This document shows, piece by piece, positions 7,376 through 16,286 of a stretch of DNA of 27,768 nucleotides (position 1 is the stretch's first letter; every line of letters begins with the position of its first letter). Source of the stretch: Natrinema soli (GTDB lineage Archaea; Halobacteriota; Halobacteria; Halobacteriales; Natrialbaceae); assembly GCF_028618695.1 (NCBI RefSeq), contig NZ_JAQIVI010000230.1:1-27768 (forward strand). Direction: 5' to 3'. Under the pieces are notes generated by a model. The model had not been told where the DNA came from. It was given only the letters and a program-made list of their open reading frames with translations, and did no database searches. The position numbers were made by a program, and so were the translations under genes.

Positions 7376-7484
7376 TACTGCCGGACGGATGTATAAGGGT
7401 TGCGAATCGACCCGGCATCGGCATGCCGCAGCATGCCGATTCTCGAGTAATCCGACTGCCAATTCCTGCCTACATCCGGCAGTA
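7376..7484. repeat. nested inverted repeats between tRNA-Gly and the ribosomal operon
   Basis: Outer arms TACTGCCGGA (7376-7385) and TCCGGCAGTA (7475-7484) are perfect complements. They continue inward as GGATGTA (7387-7393) and TACATCC (7471-7477). A perfect 10-bp stem, ATCGGCATGC (7417-7426) and GCATGCCGAT (7431-7440), sits near the middle with a 4-nt loop. The block spans 109 bp and contains the tRNA promoter, so it may be a small insertion or a regulatory structure. Confidence 0.65.
7391..7398 (-). promoter_or_regulatory. TATA box of tRNA-Gly
   Basis: On the minus strand the sequence reads CCTTATAC, about 36 nt before the tRNA 5' end, which leaves a leader of roughly 8-10 nt to be removed by RNase P. 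Confidence 0.55.
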
Positions 7485-7596
7485 TTCTCCGGATCAGATC
7501 CCATGTCGGATGCAACTGGTTACCGAGGATAAATGTGTGTCCGTTCGGCACGAATTCGGGAGTGTGAGGCGTTCACAGCCGGAATCGAATCCGCTA

Positions 7597-7606
7597 TTCT
7601 TTTAAG
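7597..7606 (+). promoter_or_regulatory. TATA box of the ribosomal protein operon
   Basis: TTCTTTTAAG is a strong haloarchaeal TATA element. It predicts transcription start near 7626-7630 and a leader of roughly 35 nt before the first start codon at 7663. It is the only promoter I see that could serve the whole 25-gene operon. Confidence 0.6.
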
Positions 7607-7662
7607 ACCCTCTCCGCAATACATCGCTACAGTCTAGTGACGCGGCGCCGAAGCGTTTCGGT

Positions 7663-8538
7663 ATGACCGTCAGCGTACTCGTGCCGTCGTCGATCAGCCG
7701 GGAAGCCGAGGACAAACGCGAGGCAACTCACAAACTTGGATACGTCGCCCGCGCGGCGACGATCTTCCGGGCCGATCGCCTGGTCGTCTATCCCGATCGG
7801 GATGGGGAAACCGGGCGATTCGACGGCGGGTTCGTCAGCATCGTGTTGCGGTACGCCGCAACGCCCCCGTACCTCCGCAACGAGGCGTGGGGGATGCGTG
7901 ACGAACTGGAGTATGCGGGCATCCTACCGCCGCTCCGCGCCATGTCACAGACCGGCTCCGAATCTACCGGTTCGGGGTCGTCAAGACAAGGAATCGTGAC
8001 CGAGGTCGGACCTGAAGGGCGCGTCCGGGTCAATTGCGGACTGCAACACCCGATCTCCCTCAACGTACCGCCGAACATGGCGGTCGAGGAGGGGGAGCGC
8101 GTGACCGTCAGGATCTATTCGCGACGACCGGTCCGGGCGAAGCTCGTCGACGATCCCCTTCCGGGGCTTTCGATCGAGCAGACGGACCTGCAGGCAGCAC
8201 TCGGCCGTGAGGACGCCGGCGTTCGTATCGCGGCCTCCCGATTCGGTGAGCAGCTCACCGTCGGGCGGCTCGAGACGCTGGCCGGACGCGTTCAGCGCGA
8301 CGGGATGACCGTCGCCTTCGGCGCGCCCGAGAGAGGGCTGCCGGCTATCCTCGGAATCGAGGAATCCGCCGTCGGCGCTGCACAGGACGCAGCCGTCGAC
8401 GGGGATAACGGAGTCGAACCCACTGCCGATCCGGGGTTCGACCTCTGGCTAAACACGGTTCCGGATCAGGGAAGCGAGGTCGTGCGGACGGAGGAGGCTC
8501 TGTTCGCCACCCTCGCTCCCCTCTCACTGAGAGAGTGA
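7663..8538 (+). CDS. SPOUT-superfamily RNA methyltransferase (COG2106)
   Basis: The 291-residue protein belongs to the archaeal/eukaryotic SPOUT family that regularly precedes L3 in archaeal ribosomal operons and is predicted to methylate rRNA. The N-terminal half contains a Rossmann-like strand and helix (SVLVPSSI, then ATIFRADRLVVYPDR). An OB-fold-like insert (GIVTEVGPEGRVRVNCGLQH, residues about 109-128 and beyond) interrupts the fold. The C-terminal half (MTVAFGAPERGLPAILG and FDLWLNTVPDQGSEVVRTEE) carries the region expected to form the knot and bind S-adenosylmethionine. It is the first gene of the operon, 4 bp before rpl3. The exact rRNA target is not established. Confidence 0.85.
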   Translation: MTVSVLVPSSISREAEDKREATHKLGYVARAATIFRADRLVVYPDRDGETGRFDGGFVSIVLRYAATPPYLRNEAWGMRDELEYAGILPPLRAMSQTGSESTGSGSSRQGIVTEVGPEGRVRVNCGLQHPISLNVPPNMAVEEGERVTVRIYSRRPVRAKLVDDPLPGLSIEQTDLQAALGREDAGVRIAASRFGEQLTVGRLETLAGRVQRDGMTVAFGAPERGLPAILGIEESAVGAAQDAAVDGDNGVEPTADPGFDLWLNTVPDQGSEVVRTEEALFATLAPLSLRE

Positions 8539-8542
8539 TAGA

Positions 8543-9562
8543 ATGCCACAAGCAAATACACCACGCAAAGGCTCACTCGGGTTCGGCCCGCGACAGCGTG
8601 CGACCAGCGAGGTCCCGCGCTTCAACTCGTGGCCGGACACTGACGGACAGCCGACGCTCCAGGGTTTCGCAGGCTACAAGGCCGGCATGACCCACGTCGT
8701 CATGGTCGACGATACAGCGAACTCGCCGACCGAGGGGATGGAAGAGACCGTCCCCGTGACGATCGTGGAGACGCCGCCGATGCGCGCCGTCGCTCTGCGA
8801 GCGTACGAAGACACGCCGTATGGTAAAAAGCCGATAACCGAGGTCTGGACCGACGAGTTCGTTCCCGAACTCGATCGCGTTCTCGACCTTCCCGGTGACG
8901 AGAACGACAACGGCGCGACCACGGACGAGCTCCGTTCCCTCCACGAGGAGGGTCGCGTCGATGACGTTCGCGTCATCACCCACACGGTTCCGGGGGACCT
9001 GCCCTCGATGCCGAAGAAGAAACCGGACGTGATGGAAACGCGCGTCGGCGGCGGCTCCGTCGACGACCGCATCGACTTCGCCCTCGAGACGATCGAGGAC
9101 GGTGGCGAGCACGTCATGAACGACGTGTTCCGCGCCGGCGAGTACGTCGATGCGAGCGGCGTCACGAAAGGGAAAGGGACCCAGGGTCCCGTCAAGCGAT
9201 GGGGCGTCCAGAAACGAAAGGGCAAGCACGCCCGGCAGGGATGGCGCCGCCGCATCGGTAACCTCGGTCCCTGGAACCCGTCCCGCGTTCGGTCGACGGT
9301 TCCCCAGCAGGGGCAGACCGGCTACCACCAGCGGACGGAACTGAACAAGCGCCTCGTCGACATCGGCGACGGCGCCGACGCGACGGTCGACGGCGGCTTC
9401 GTCAACTACGGCGAAGTCGACGGACCGCACGCGCTGATCAAGGGCTCGCTCCCCGGGCCGCAACAGCGTCTCGTACGCTTCCGCCCGGCGATCCGACCCG
9501 GAGACCAGCCGCGCCTCGATCCCGAGGTGCGCTACGTCTCCACCGCATCCAACCAGGGATAA
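8543..9562 (+). CDS. rpl3: large-subunit ribosomal protein L3 (uL3)
   Basis: L3 binds 23S rRNA near the peptidyl-transferase centre and starts assembly of the large subunit. The 339 residues match haloarchaeal L3. Key blocks are the basic N-terminus PRKGSLGFGPRQRATSEVPR, then GYKAGMTHVVMVDD, the GVTKGKGTQGPVKRWGVQKR loop that reaches toward the active site, and RRRIGNLGPWNPSRV. Residues about 110-140 are acidic (DLPGDENDNGATTDEL), a halophilic insert. The gene follows the SPOUT methyltransferase by 4 bp and precedes rpl4 by 3 bp. Confidence 0.97.
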   Translation: MPQANTPRKGSLGFGPRQRATSEVPRFNSWPDTDGQPTLQGFAGYKAGMTHVVMVDDTANSPTEGMEETVPVTIVETPPMRAVALRAYEDTPYGKKPITEVWTDEFVPELDRVLDLPGDENDNGATTDELRSLHEEGRVDDVRVITHTVPGDLPSMPKKKPDVMETRVGGGSVDDRIDFALETIEDGGEHVMNDVFRAGEYVDASGVTKGKGTQGPVKRWGVQKRKGKHARQGWRRRIGNLGPWNPSRVRSTVPQQGQTGYHQRTELNKRLVDIGDGADATVDGGFVNYGEVDGPHALIKGSLPGPQQRLVRFRPAIRPGDQPRLDPEVRYVSTASNQG

Positions 9563-9565
9563 CAC

Positions 9566-10318
9566 ATGGACGCAACAGTACGAAACCTGGACGGCGACGA
9601 CGCGGACACGGTCGAGCTCCCGGCGGTCTTCGAGACCACGTACCGCCCGGACTTGATCGGCCGCGCCGTGCGCGCCGCGCAGGCAAACCGAAAACAGGAC
9701 TACGGTGCCGACGAGTTCGCCGGCCTCCGAACGCCGGCCGAATCGTTCGGTAGCGGCCGCGGGATGGCCCACGTTCCACGACAGGAGGGTCGCGCTCGCC
9801 GCGTTCCCCAGGCTGTCAAGGGACGCAAGGCGCACCCGCCGAAAGCCGAGAAAGACCAGTCCGAATCGATCAACACGAAAGCAAAGAAACTGGCCGTCCG
9901 CAGCGCGATCGCTGCGACGACCGACGCCGAACTCGTCGCCGAACGCGGCCACGAGTTCGACGAAGACGCCGAGCTCCCCGTCGTCGTCGACGACGAGTTC
10001 GAGGACCTCCAGAAGACGCGAGCGGTCGTCGACTTCCTCGAGGCAGCGGGCCTCGCGGACGACATCGAACGCGCCGACGAGGGTCGCAGCGTCCGTTCCG
10101 GTCAGGGGAAAGCCCGCGGCCGCAAGTACAAGACGCCGACGTCGATCCTCTTCGTCACGTCCAGCGAGACCGGCCCGTCGCGAGCGGCCCGGAACCTCGC
10201 CGGTGCGGACGTGACGACGGCCGCGGAGGTCAACGCGGAGGATCTCGCCCCCGGCGCACAGCCGGGACGACTCACCGTCTGGACCGAGAGCGCACTCGAG
10301 GAGGTGGCAGACCGATGA
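9566..10318 (+). CDS. rpl4: large-subunit ribosomal protein L4 (uL4)
   Basis: L4 lines the peptide exit tunnel with its extended loop and organises domain I of 23S rRNA. The 250 residues start MDATVRNLDGDDADTVELPA. They contain the conserved tunnel loop GSGRGMAHVPRQEGRARRVP at about residues 62-81 and a second basic stretch GKARGRKYKTPTS. The C-terminus holds the GADVTTAAEVNAEDLAPG segment typical of archaeal L4. The stop overlaps rpl23 by 4 bp (ATGA), and the Shine-Dalgarno motif GAGGAGGTG for rpl23 lies within the last codons. Confidence 0.97.
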   Translation: MDATVRNLDGDDADTVELPAVFETTYRPDLIGRAVRAAQANRKQDYGADEFAGLRTPAESFGSGRGMAHVPRQEGRARRVPQAVKGRKAHPPKAEKDQSESINTKAKKLAVRSAIAATTDAELVAERGHEFDEDAELPVVVDDEFEDLQKTRAVVDFLEAAGLADDIERADEGRSVRSGQGKARGRKYKTPTSILFVTSSETGPSRAARNLAGADVTTAAEVNAEDLAPGAQPGRLTVWTESALEEVADR

Positions 10319-10566
10319 GCGTCATCGAACACCCACTCGTCACGGAGAAGGCGATGAACGACATGGACTTCGAGAACAAGCTCCAGTTCGTCGTCAACCC
10401 GGACGCGACCAAGCCCCAGATTCGGGACGAGGTCCAAGAGCGCTTCGAGATCTCGGTCGAGAACGTCAACACGCAGGTAACGATGAAGGGTAAAAAGAAA
10501 GCGATCGTCCGCCTCTCCGAGGAGGACGACGCACAGGAAGTCGCTTCGCGAATCGGGGTGTTCTGA
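10315..10566 (+). CDS. rpl23: large-subunit ribosomal protein L23 (uL23)
   Basis: L23 sits at the tunnel exit and is the docking site for the signal recognition particle. The 83-residue protein has the normal archaeal length: VIEHPLVTEKAMNDMDFENK at the N-terminus and a single ferredoxin-like fold ending VASRIGVF. The long internal loop of bacterial L23 is absent. The start codon overlaps the rpl4 stop, and GAGGAGGTG stands 8 nt upstream. Two bases separate it from rpl2. Confidence 0.96.
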   Translation: MSVIEHPLVTEKAMNDMDFENKLQFVVNPDATKPQIRDEVQERFEISVENVNTQVTMKGKKKAIVRLSEEDDAQEVASRIGVF

Positions 10567-10568
10567 GA

Positions 10569-11291
10569 ATGGGACGACGCATTCAAGGACAACGACGCGG
10601 TCGCGGGACCTCCACGTTCCGCGCCCCGTCGCACCGATACAAGGCGGACCTCGAGCACAAGAAGGAGAAAGACGACGACATCGTCCGCGGGACGGTCGTC
10701 GACATCGAGCACGATCCGGCTCGATCCGCGCCGATCGCCGCCGTCGAGTTCGACGACGGCGATCAGCGACTGATCCTCGCGCCGGAGGGCATTTCCGTCG
10801 GCGAGGAGCTCCAGGTCGGCGTCACGGCGGAGATCAAGCCGGGCAACACGCTGCCGCTCGCGGAGATCCCCGAAGGAGTGCCGGTCTGTAACGTCGAGGC
10901 GAACCAGGGCGACGGCGGTCGGTTCGCCCGCGCCTCGGGAACAAACGCGGACCTGATCACGCACGACCGCAACGCCGCGGTCGTCCAGCTTCCCAGCGGC
11001 GAGGTCAAACGCCTCGATCCGCAGTGTCGCGCCACTATCGGCGTCGTCGCCGGTGGCGGCCGTACGGAGAAGCCGTTCGTCAAGGCGGGGAACAAGTATC
11101 ACAAGATGAAGGCCCGGGGCACCAAGTGGCCTCGCGTCCGCGGTGTCGCGATGAACGCCGTCGACCACCCCTTCGGTGGTGGCGGCCGACAGCACCCCGG
11201 CAAACCCAAGTCCGTCTCGCGGGACGCCCCGCCGGGACGGAAGGTCGGTGACATCGCGTCCCGAACCACCGGTCGAGGTGGCAACAAATGA
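10569..11291 (+). CDS. rpl2: large-subunit ribosomal protein L2 (uL2)
   Basis: L2 is one of the most conserved proteins of the large subunit and is needed for subunit joining and peptidyl-transferase activity. The 240 residues begin [20 protein letters not shown], contain the OB-fold region ([20 protein letters not shown]) and the SH3-like region ([20 protein letters not shown]). They end with the conserved tail [20 protein letters not shown], whose histidine in DHPFGGG is the residue implicated in activity in other organisms. The stop overlaps rps19 by 4 bp, and GAGGTGG precedes that start. Confidence 0.97.
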   Translation: MGRRIQGQRRGRGTSTFRAPSHRYKADLEHKKEKDDDIVRGTVVDIEHDPARSAPIAAVEFDDGDQRLILAPEGISVGEELQVGVTAEIKPGNTLPLAEIPEGVPVCNVEANQGDGGRFARASGTNADLITHDRNAAVVQLPSGEVKRLDPQCRATIGVVAGGGRTEKPFVKAGNKYHKMKARGTKWPRVRGVAMNAVDHPFGGGGRQHPGKPKSVSRDAPPGRKVGDIASRTTGRGGNK

Positions 11292-11710
11292 GTCAGGAGT
11301 ACCGAACCGGCCGCGAAGGTGAGTTTACCTACCGCGGTCACACGCTCGAGGAGCTGCAGTCGATGGAGCTCGACGAGGTTGTGGAACTGTTACCCGCACG
11401 ACAGCGGCGAAGTATCGAACGCGGCCTCTCCGTCGAGAAGGAGAAGCTTCGAGCGGAGGCCAGCGAGAAGGGCGAAGAAGAGACGGCGAACGACCCGATC
11501 CGAACGCACCTGCGGGATATGCCGATCCTGCCGGAGTTCGTCGGACTGACCTTCGAGGTCTACACCGGACAGTCGTTCGAGCGCGTTCGCGTCGAACCCG
11601 AAATGATCGGCCACTACCTCGGCGAGTTCCAGCTGACGCGGACCTCCGTCGAGCACGGTCAGGCCGGTATCGGCGCGACCCGATCGTCCAAGTTCGTCCC
11701 ACTGAAGTGA
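11288..11710 (+). CDS. rps19: small-subunit ribosomal protein S19 (uS19)
   Basis: S19 is in the head of the 30S subunit and contacts the A-site finger and S13. The 140 residues comprise an archaeal N-terminal extension ([20 protein letters not shown]) followed by the conserved core: [20 protein letters not shown], then [19 protein letters not shown] and the C-terminal [12 protein letters not shown]. The long N-terminus with [13 protein letters not shown] is the same as in eukaryotic S15 (uS19) and typical of archaea. It lies 7 bp before rpl22. Confidence 0.96.
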   Translation: MSQEYRTGREGEFTYRGHTLEELQSMELDEVVELLPARQRRSIERGLSVEKEKLRAEASEKGEEETANDPIRTHLRDMPILPEFVGLTFEVYTGQSFERVRVEPEMIGHYLGEFQLTRTSVEHGQAGIGATRSSKFVPLK

Positions 11711-11717
11711 TCCACGC

Positions 11718-12194
11718 ATGGGAATCAACTACTCAGTCGACGCGGATCCCGACGCCACGGCGAAAGCCATGCTTCGGGAGCGTCATATGAGCAACAAGCA
11801 CAGCAAGGAGGTCGCACGGCAACTCAAGGGCCAGACCGTCGGCGAGGCTCGAGCGTACCTTCAGGACGTAATCGAGGAGAAGCAGTCGGTGCCGTTCAAG
11901 TCCCACAACACCGGTGCGGGTCACCGCTCCGATATCGACGGCTGGGACGCCGGCAAGTACCCCGAGAAGGTCTCCAAGGAGTTCATCGACCTGCTCGAGA
12001 ACGTCGAAGCCAATGCGGATCATCAGGGCTTCGACGGCGAGTCGATGGAAATCGTCCACGTCGCCGCCCACAAGGTCGGCGAGTCCGTGGGCCGCAAGCC
12101 CCGCGCGATGGGGCGTGCCTCGGCCTGGAACACGCCACAGGTCGACGTGGAGATCGTCGTCGAAGAAGTCGAAGACGAGGAGGACGATAGCTAA
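11718..12194 (+). CDS. rpl22: large-subunit ribosomal protein L22 (uL22)
   Basis: L22 forms part of the exit-tunnel constriction together with L4. The 158 residues begin [20 protein letters not shown], include [20 protein letters not shown] and the tunnel-hairpin region [20 protein letters not shown] at about residues 116-135, and finish with the acidic [10 protein letters not shown] tail. The stop codon shares a base with the rps3 start (TAATG), so the two genes are translationally coupled. Confidence 0.96.
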   Translation: MGINYSVDADPDATAKAMLRERHMSNKHSKEVARQLKGQTVGEARAYLQDVIEEKQSVPFKSHNTGAGHRSDIDGWDAGKYPEKVSKEFIDLLENVEANADHQGFDGESMEIVHVAAHKVGESVGRKPRAMGRASAWNTPQVDVEIVVEEVEDEEDDS

Positions 12195-13186
12195 TGGCTG
12201 ACGAACACCAATTCATCGAGAACGGCCTGCAGCGGTCCCAGATCGACGAGTTCTTCCAGGAAGAGCTCGGCCGCGCGGGCTACGGTGGTATGGACGTCGC
12301 CAAGACGCCGATGGGAACCCAGATCGTCCTCAAGGCCGAAAAGCCCGGGATGGTCATCGGCAAAGGCGGCGAGAACATCCGGAAGGTCACGACGGCCTTA
12401 GAGGAGAAGTTCAACCTCGAGGACCCCCAGATCGACGTGCAGGAGGTCGACGAACCCGACCTCAACGCGCGGATCGTCGCGGACCGACTGGCCAACGCGC
12501 TCGAGCGCGGTTGGTACTTCCGGAAGGCCGGTCACACGACGATCGACCGGATCATGGACGCCGGCGCACTCGGCGCGGAGATCGTCCTGTCGGGGAAGGT
12601 CACCGGCGCGCGATCGCGTGTCGAGAAGTTCAACCGCGGCTACATCAAGCACAACGGCGAGCCCGCCGAGACGGTCGTCGACCACGGTCAGGGCGTCGCG
12701 GTCATGAAACTCGGCACCATCGGCGTCGACGTTAAGATCATCCCGCCGGGAGCCGAGCTCCCCGACGACTTCCAGGTCAGCGAGGACATGGATCCGGAAG
12801 AGGTCGTTCCGGACGCCGTCGAAGTCAACGCGGAAGGCGGCGTCGAGGAACTCCTCGAGGGCGAACCCGAGGAGGCCGAGGCCACCGAAGGCGATGCCGA
12901 AGCTGCGGCTGACGAAGCCGCCGACGCCGATGACGACCTTGACGAAGACGTCGTCGAGGAAGTCATCGAAGCGGAGGTCGAGGCCGACGCCGACGAGGAA
13001 TTCGACGAAGTCGAAGTCCCCGACGACGAGGACGTCGACGAAGAGCTCGAAGAGCTCGAGGAAGACGTCGAAGCGGAAGCCGAAGAGCTCGTCGAGGAGA
13101 TGGACGAGGAGACGGACGAGGCAGCTGCAGACGTGGACGAAGCCGAGACGGACGAAGCGGACCCAGACGAGGGAGGTGACGCCTGA
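12194..13186 (+). CDS. rps3: small-subunit ribosomal protein S3 (uS3) with long acidic tail
   Basis: S3 lies at the mRNA entry channel and has helicase-like function. The first 195 residues are a normal archaeal S3: the KH domain with [15 protein letters not shown] (GxxG loop GKGG at about residues 56-59), then [40 protein letters not shown] and [20 protein letters not shown]. From about residue 195 to 330 the protein is almost entirely Glu, Asp, Ala and Val, an extreme acidic tail encoded by repetitive GAC/GAG-rich DNA and probably disordered. It shares single bases with the rpl22 stop and the rpl29 start. A strong GGAGGTGA at 13172-13179 serves rpl29. Confidence 0.96.
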   Translation: MADEHQFIENGLQRSQIDEFFQEELGRAGYGGMDVAKTPMGTQIVLKAEKPGMVIGKGGENIRKVTTALEEKFNLEDPQIDVQEVDEPDLNARIVADRLANALERGWYFRKAGHTTIDRIMDAGALGAEIVLSGKVTGARSRVEKFNRGYIKHNGEPAETVVDHGQGVAVMKLGTIGVDVKIIPPGAELPDDFQVSEDMDPEEVVPDAVEVNAEGGVEELLEGEPEEAEATEGDAEAAADEAADADDDLDEDVVEEVIEAEVEADADEEFDEVEVPDDEDVDEELEELEEDVEAEAEELVEEMDEETDEAAADVDEAETDEADPDEGGDA

Positions 13187-13416
13187 TGGCGATCCTCCAC
13201 GTCGAAGAGATCCGCGACATGACTCCCGCCGAACGGGAGGAAGAACTCGAGGAACTCGAGACCGAACTGCTGAACCAGAAGTCCGTCCTCGCCGCCGGTG
13301 GTGCCCCGGAGAACCCGGGACGCATCGGCGAACTCGGTCGCACCGTCGCGCGGATCAAGACGATCCAGCGGGAAGAAGGCGATCTCGAGGACGAAGCGGA
13401 AGCAACCGCGGAATAA
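13186..13416 (+). CDS. rpl29: large-subunit ribosomal protein L29 (uL29)
   Basis: L29 is a small coiled-coil protein next to L23 at the tunnel exit. The 76 residues show the signature [20 protein letters not shown], then a long helix ending in [20 protein letters not shown], plus a short acidic tail. A perfect Shine-Dalgarno motif GGAGGTGA lies 6 nt before the ATG, and the start shares a base with the rps3 stop (TGATG). Ten bases separate it from the RNase P gene; no SUI1/eIF1 gene lies in between. Confidence 0.94.
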   Translation: MAILHVEEIRDMTPAEREEELEELETELLNQKSVLAAGGAPENPGRIGELGRTVARIKTIQREEGDLEDEAEATAE

Positions 13417-13426
13417 CGATACACCA

Positions 13427-13840
13427 ATGGCACTGACACCCGAGACCCTGCCGCGACACGAACTCAACGGGCTCCCCGTGCGAGTCGTCGAGAGCGACGA
13501 CTCCTCGCGGGTCGGCCTCGCGGGTCGCGTCGTCATCGAGACGACGAAGACCCTCTCGATAGAGGTTCGCGACGACGGCGAGTCCCGGGTCGTCATGGTG
13601 CCGAAGTCGGGCTCGACGTTCGAGTTCGCGATCACAGATGAAGCCGCCGACTCCGTGAAGGAGTCGGGGACTGCGTCCAAACTGGCCGACACTGAACCCG
13701 CAGGGGGATCCGAGGAACGATCCTCACCCACTGCGGACTGCGCTGGCGAGGACGTAGCCTACGTTACGGTCGATGGATCGCGGTTGCTCTCACGGCCCGC
13801 CCGACGCACGGAAACGAATGGTGACTCACCATGGCAATAG
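13427..13840 (+). CDS. rnp1: ribonuclease P protein component 1 (Rpp29/Pop4)
   Basis: This is the archaeal Rpp29 subunit of RNase P, which helps the RNA subunit remove 5' leaders from tRNA precursors. The 137-residue protein begins MALTPETLPRHELNGLPVRV. It contains the Sm-like barrel with VGLAGRVVIETTKTLSIEV and VVMVPKSGSTFEFAI, and ends VAYVTVDGSRLLSRPARRTE. A Ser/Gly/Glu-rich linker (residues about 80-112) interrupts the barrel, as I remember for other haloarchaeal members. The frame is open upstream to 13298 inside rpl29; the ATG at 13427 is chosen from homology. The 3' end overlaps rps17 by 10 bp. Confidence 0.92.
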   Translation: MALTPETLPRHELNGLPVRVVESDDSSRVGLAGRVVIETTKTLSIEVRDDGESRVVMVPKSGSTFEFAITDEAADSVKESGTASKLADTEPAGGSEERSSPTADCAGEDVAYVTVDGSRLLSRPARRTETNGDSPWQ

Positions 13841-14268
13841 GACTAGACGTTGAAACCCCTCCGGAACCGAACAATCCGGAGGAATACGACTACGAGAAGT
13901 GTCCGTTCTACGGCGACCTCTCCGTTCGAGGACAGATCCTCGAGGGGACGGTCGTCTCCACGGACATGGACAAGACCGTAGTCGTCGAGCGAGAGTACGA
14001 TGTGGCGGTCCCGAAGTACGACCGGCACATGAAACGACGCTCGCGCATCCCGGCACACGTACCGGGCGTGCTCGAGCCACTCTCGGTCGGTGACACGGTC
14101 AAGATCGCAGAGACCCGACCACTGTCGAAGACGAAATCGCACGTGGTCGTCGAAGTAACCGCCGAAGCGACCGCGGAGGACCTCGCCGAACTCACGAGCC
14201 AGGCCGAGCCTGAGCCGGAGCTGTCGGACGAGGACTTCGCGACGGACGAAGACGAGGGTGACGAGTGA
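13831..14268 (+). CDS. rps17: small-subunit ribosomal protein S17 (uS17)
   Basis: S17 is a primary 16S rRNA-binding protein in the body of the 30S subunit. The 145 residues hold an archaeal N-terminal extension ([20 protein letters not shown], then [12 protein letters not shown]), the OB-fold core with [20 protein letters not shown] and [11 protein letters not shown], and [18 protein letters not shown]. About 30 extra residues at the C-terminus ([20 protein letters not shown]) are acidic and not part of the usual fold. The ATG lies inside the end of rnp1, and the stop shares a base with the rpl14 ATG. Confidence 0.95.
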   Translation: MAIGLDVETPPEPNNPEEYDYEKCPFYGDLSVRGQILEGTVVSTDMDKTVVVEREYDVAVPKYDRHMKRRSRIPAHVPGVLEPLSVGDTVKIAETRPLSKTKSHVVVEVTAEATAEDLAELTSQAEPEPELSDEDFATDEDEGDE

Positions 14269-14666
14269 TGGAGGCGATGAAAGCCGACGTCACGCAGGGA
14301 CTCAAGAAGGGATCCCTGGTCACGTGCGCCGACAACACCGGCGCACGTGAGCTGAAGGTCATCAGCGTCGCGGGCTACCACGGCACCAAGAACCGCCAGC
14401 CGAAGGCGGGGATCGGTGACAAGGTGACCGTCTCGGTCACCAAGGGTACCCCGGAGATGCGCCGACAGGTCCTCGAGGCCGTCGTCGTCCGCCAGCGGAA
14501 GTCGATCCGCCGGCCGGACGGCACGCGCCTCAAGTTCGAGGACAACGCGGCGGTCATCATCGACGAGAACGAGGAGCCCCGCGGCACGGAGATCAAGGGG
14601 CCCATCGCCCGCGAAGTCGCGGAACGCTTCGGAGCAATCGCCAGCACGGCGACGATGATCGTATAG
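14268..14666 (+). CDS. rpl14: large-subunit ribosomal protein L14 (uL14)
   Basis: L14 binds 23S rRNA at the subunit interface and takes part in intersubunit bridges. The 132 residues contain the conserved [19 protein letters not shown] at the N-terminus, [39 protein letters not shown] and the closing [18 protein letters not shown]. Start choices are GTG 14265, ATG 14268 or ATG 14277. ATG 14268 gives the 132-residue length and the [12 protein letters not shown] beginning usual in haloarchaea. The start shares a base with the rps17 stop (TGATG). Confidence 0.95.
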   Translation: MEAMKADVTQGLKKGSLVTCADNTGARELKVISVAGYHGTKNRQPKAGIGDKVTVSVTKGTPEMRRQVLEAVVVRQRKSIRRPDGTRLKFEDNAAVIIDENEEPRGTEIKGPIAREVAERFGAIASTATMIV

Positions 14667-14668
14667 AT

Positions 14669-15025
14669 ATGACCACGCAACCACACAAACAGCGAACGCA
14701 GACGAGAAACGCGCCGCTGCACGAGCGAGGGAAGCAGCTGCACGCGACGCTGTCCGACGACCTCCGCGAGGAGTACGACACCCGTCGAACCCGCGTCAAC
14801 GCGGGCGACACGGTCGAGGTCATGCGCGGCGACCACGCCGGCGACGAAGGCGAGGTCCTGCGCGCGATCCTCGAGGATGGAACCATCCACGTCGAGGACG
14901 TGACCGTCGAGACGGCCGACGGCGAGGAAGTGCCGCGGCCGCTGGACCCGTCGAACGTCCGTCTCACGGAGCTCGACCTCGAGGACGAGCGTCGCGAGGC
15001 GCGTCTCGAAGGTGATACCGAATGA
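14669..15025 (+). CDS. rpl24: large-subunit ribosomal protein L24 (uL24)
   Basis: L24 starts assembly of the large subunit and lies near the tunnel exit. The 118 residues begin with the basic [20 protein letters not shown] and [20 protein letters not shown], followed by a KOW motif ([20 protein letters not shown], residues about 47-66) and the [20 protein letters not shown] segment that archaeal L24 and eukaryotic L26 share. The stop overlaps the rps4e start by 4 bp (ATGA). Confidence 0.95.
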   Translation: MTTQPHKQRTQTRNAPLHERGKQLHATLSDDLREEYDTRRTRVNAGDTVEVMRGDHAGDEGEVLRAILEDGTIHVEDVTVETADGEEVPRPLDPSNVRLTELDLEDERREARLEGDTE

Positions 15026-15750
15026 CGAAACACCAGAAGCGACTGTCGGTTCCGAAGTCCTGGCCGGTCGAGCGAAAGACCGAGACCTTCACGGTGAAGG
15101 CCGGTGCCGGCCCGCACGGCGAGGATGGCGTGCCGCTCGTCGTCCTCCTGCGGGACGTGCTCGGCTACGTGGACTCGCGCAAGGAAGCGCGCTACGCACT
15201 CTCGGAGGATTCGATCCTCATTAACGGGGACGCGATCAACGACGAACAGCGCCCGATCGGCATGTTCGACATCGTCGCCTTCCCCGCTCTCGAGGAGTAC
15301 TACCGCGTCTTCCCCGACGAGGGCGGTCGGCTCGCACTGACCGCAATCGACGAGGACGCAGCGGGGAGCCGCCTCGGCAAGATCGAGGGCAAACAGCAGG
15401 TTCCCGGCGGCGACACGCAGCTGACGCTCCACGACGGAACGAACGTCCTCACCGATTCCGACGAGTACCGACCGAAGGACTCGATCGTCATCGACAACGA
15501 CGACAAATCCGTCGTCGCGCACTTCCCGTACGAGGAGGGTGCGCTCGTGACGGCCGTCCGTGGCAACCACGGCGGCAAGGTCGGCGAGATCGACGCGATC
15601 GACATCACGCCGGGCAGCGGATCGAACAACGTCGGCGTCTCGATGGACGACGGCGGCTTCGAAACCGTCGAAGAGTACGTCGTCGTCATCGACGAGAACT
15701 TCACTGGCGACGCGGATGCGGAATCCGCGAGCACAGGTGATGACGAATGA
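15022..15750 (+). CDS. rps4e: small-subunit ribosomal protein S4e (eS4)
   Basis: eS4 is an archaeal/eukaryotic small-subunit protein absent from bacteria. The 242 residues begin [20 protein letters not shown]. An S4-type RNA-binding domain follows ([20 protein letters not shown], then [19 protein letters not shown]), then the eS4 central domain with [17 protein letters not shown], and a KOW motif ([20 protein letters not shown]). The C-terminus [12 protein letters not shown] is conserved, followed by a short acidic tail. It overlaps both rpl24 and rpl5 by 4 bp. Confidence 0.96.
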   Translation: MTKHQKRLSVPKSWPVERKTETFTVKAGAGPHGEDGVPLVVLLRDVLGYVDSRKEARYALSEDSILINGDAINDEQRPIGMFDIVAFPALEEYYRVFPDEGGRLALTAIDEDAAGSRLGKIEGKQQVPGGDTQLTLHDGTNVLTDSDEYRPKDSIVIDNDDKSVVAHFPYEEGALVTAVRGNHGGKVGEIDAIDITPGSGSNNVGVSMDDGGFETVEEYVVVIDENFTGDADAESASTGDDE

Positions 15751-16286
15751 GCGAAGCCGACAACGCTGACTTCCACGAAATGCGCGAGCCCCGCGTCGAG
15801 AAAGTCGTCGTCCACATGGGCGTCGGCCAGGGCGGTCGCGAACTCGGCAAGGCCGAGGACATCATCGAGGAGGTCACGAGTCAGGAGAGCGTCCGCACGC
15901 AGGCAAAACGGACCGAACCCGACTTCGGCATCCGTCAGGGCGATCCGATCGGCGCGAAGGTCACCCTTCGCGACCAGGACGCACGCGATTTCCTCGAGAC
16001 GGCGCTTCCCCTGGCGAACATCTCGTCGTCGCAGTTCGACGACACGGGGAACTTCAGCTTCGGTGTCGCGGAACACACCGATTTCCCCAGCCAGGAGTAC
16101 GACCCGAACGTCGGGATCTACGGGCTGGACGTCACCGTCAACCTGGTGCGTCCGGGCTACCGCATCGCCAAGCGCGACAAGGCCACCCGATCGATCCCCT
16201 CGAGCCACCGACTGACCCCCGAGGACGCTATTTCGTTCCTCGAGGCGAACTTCGACGTGACCGTAGAGGGCACAGACGATGAGTGA
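15747..16286 (+). CDS. rpl5: large-subunit ribosomal protein L5 (uL5)
   Basis: L5 binds 5S rRNA together with L18 and forms part of the central protuberance. The 179 residues start [20 protein letters not shown] and include [20 protein letters not shown], the [20 protein letters not shown] loop, and [20 protein letters not shown]. The stop overlaps rps14 by 8 bp. All main blocks of archaeal L5 are present. Confidence 0.96.
   Translation: MSEADNADFHEMREPRVEKVVVHMGVGQGGRELGKAEDIIEEVTSQESVRTQAKRTEPDFGIRQGDPIGAKVTLRDQDARDFLETALPLANISSSQFDDTGNFSFGVAEHTDFPSQEYDPNVGIYGLDVTVNLVRPGYRIAKRDKATRSIPSSHRLTPEDAISFLEANFDVTVEGTDDE

Larger units (their letters stand above)
7359..7662. other. intergenic region upstream of the ribosomal operon
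   Basis: No gene is seen. The first part holds the tRNA-Gly promoter within nested inverted repeats. The last 70 bases hold the operon promoter and an apparent leader of about 35 nt. The middle (7485-7590) shows nothing recognisable. Confidence 0.6.

Noticed and set aside
8573..9952. 459-codon minus-strand open frame opposite rpl3/rpl4
   Set aside because: Mirror frame of high-GC genes; the composition is typical of antisense frames, and the plus-strand genes are certain.
12860..13180. Low-complexity repeat or CRISPR-like array in the S3 tail
   Set aside because: The repetition follows from Glu/Asp codons without fixed unit length or spacers, so it is coding.
14265..14267. GTG start for rpl14
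   Set aside because: It would add only one residue ahead of the ATG at 14268, which shares the usual TGATG junction and gives the standard length.
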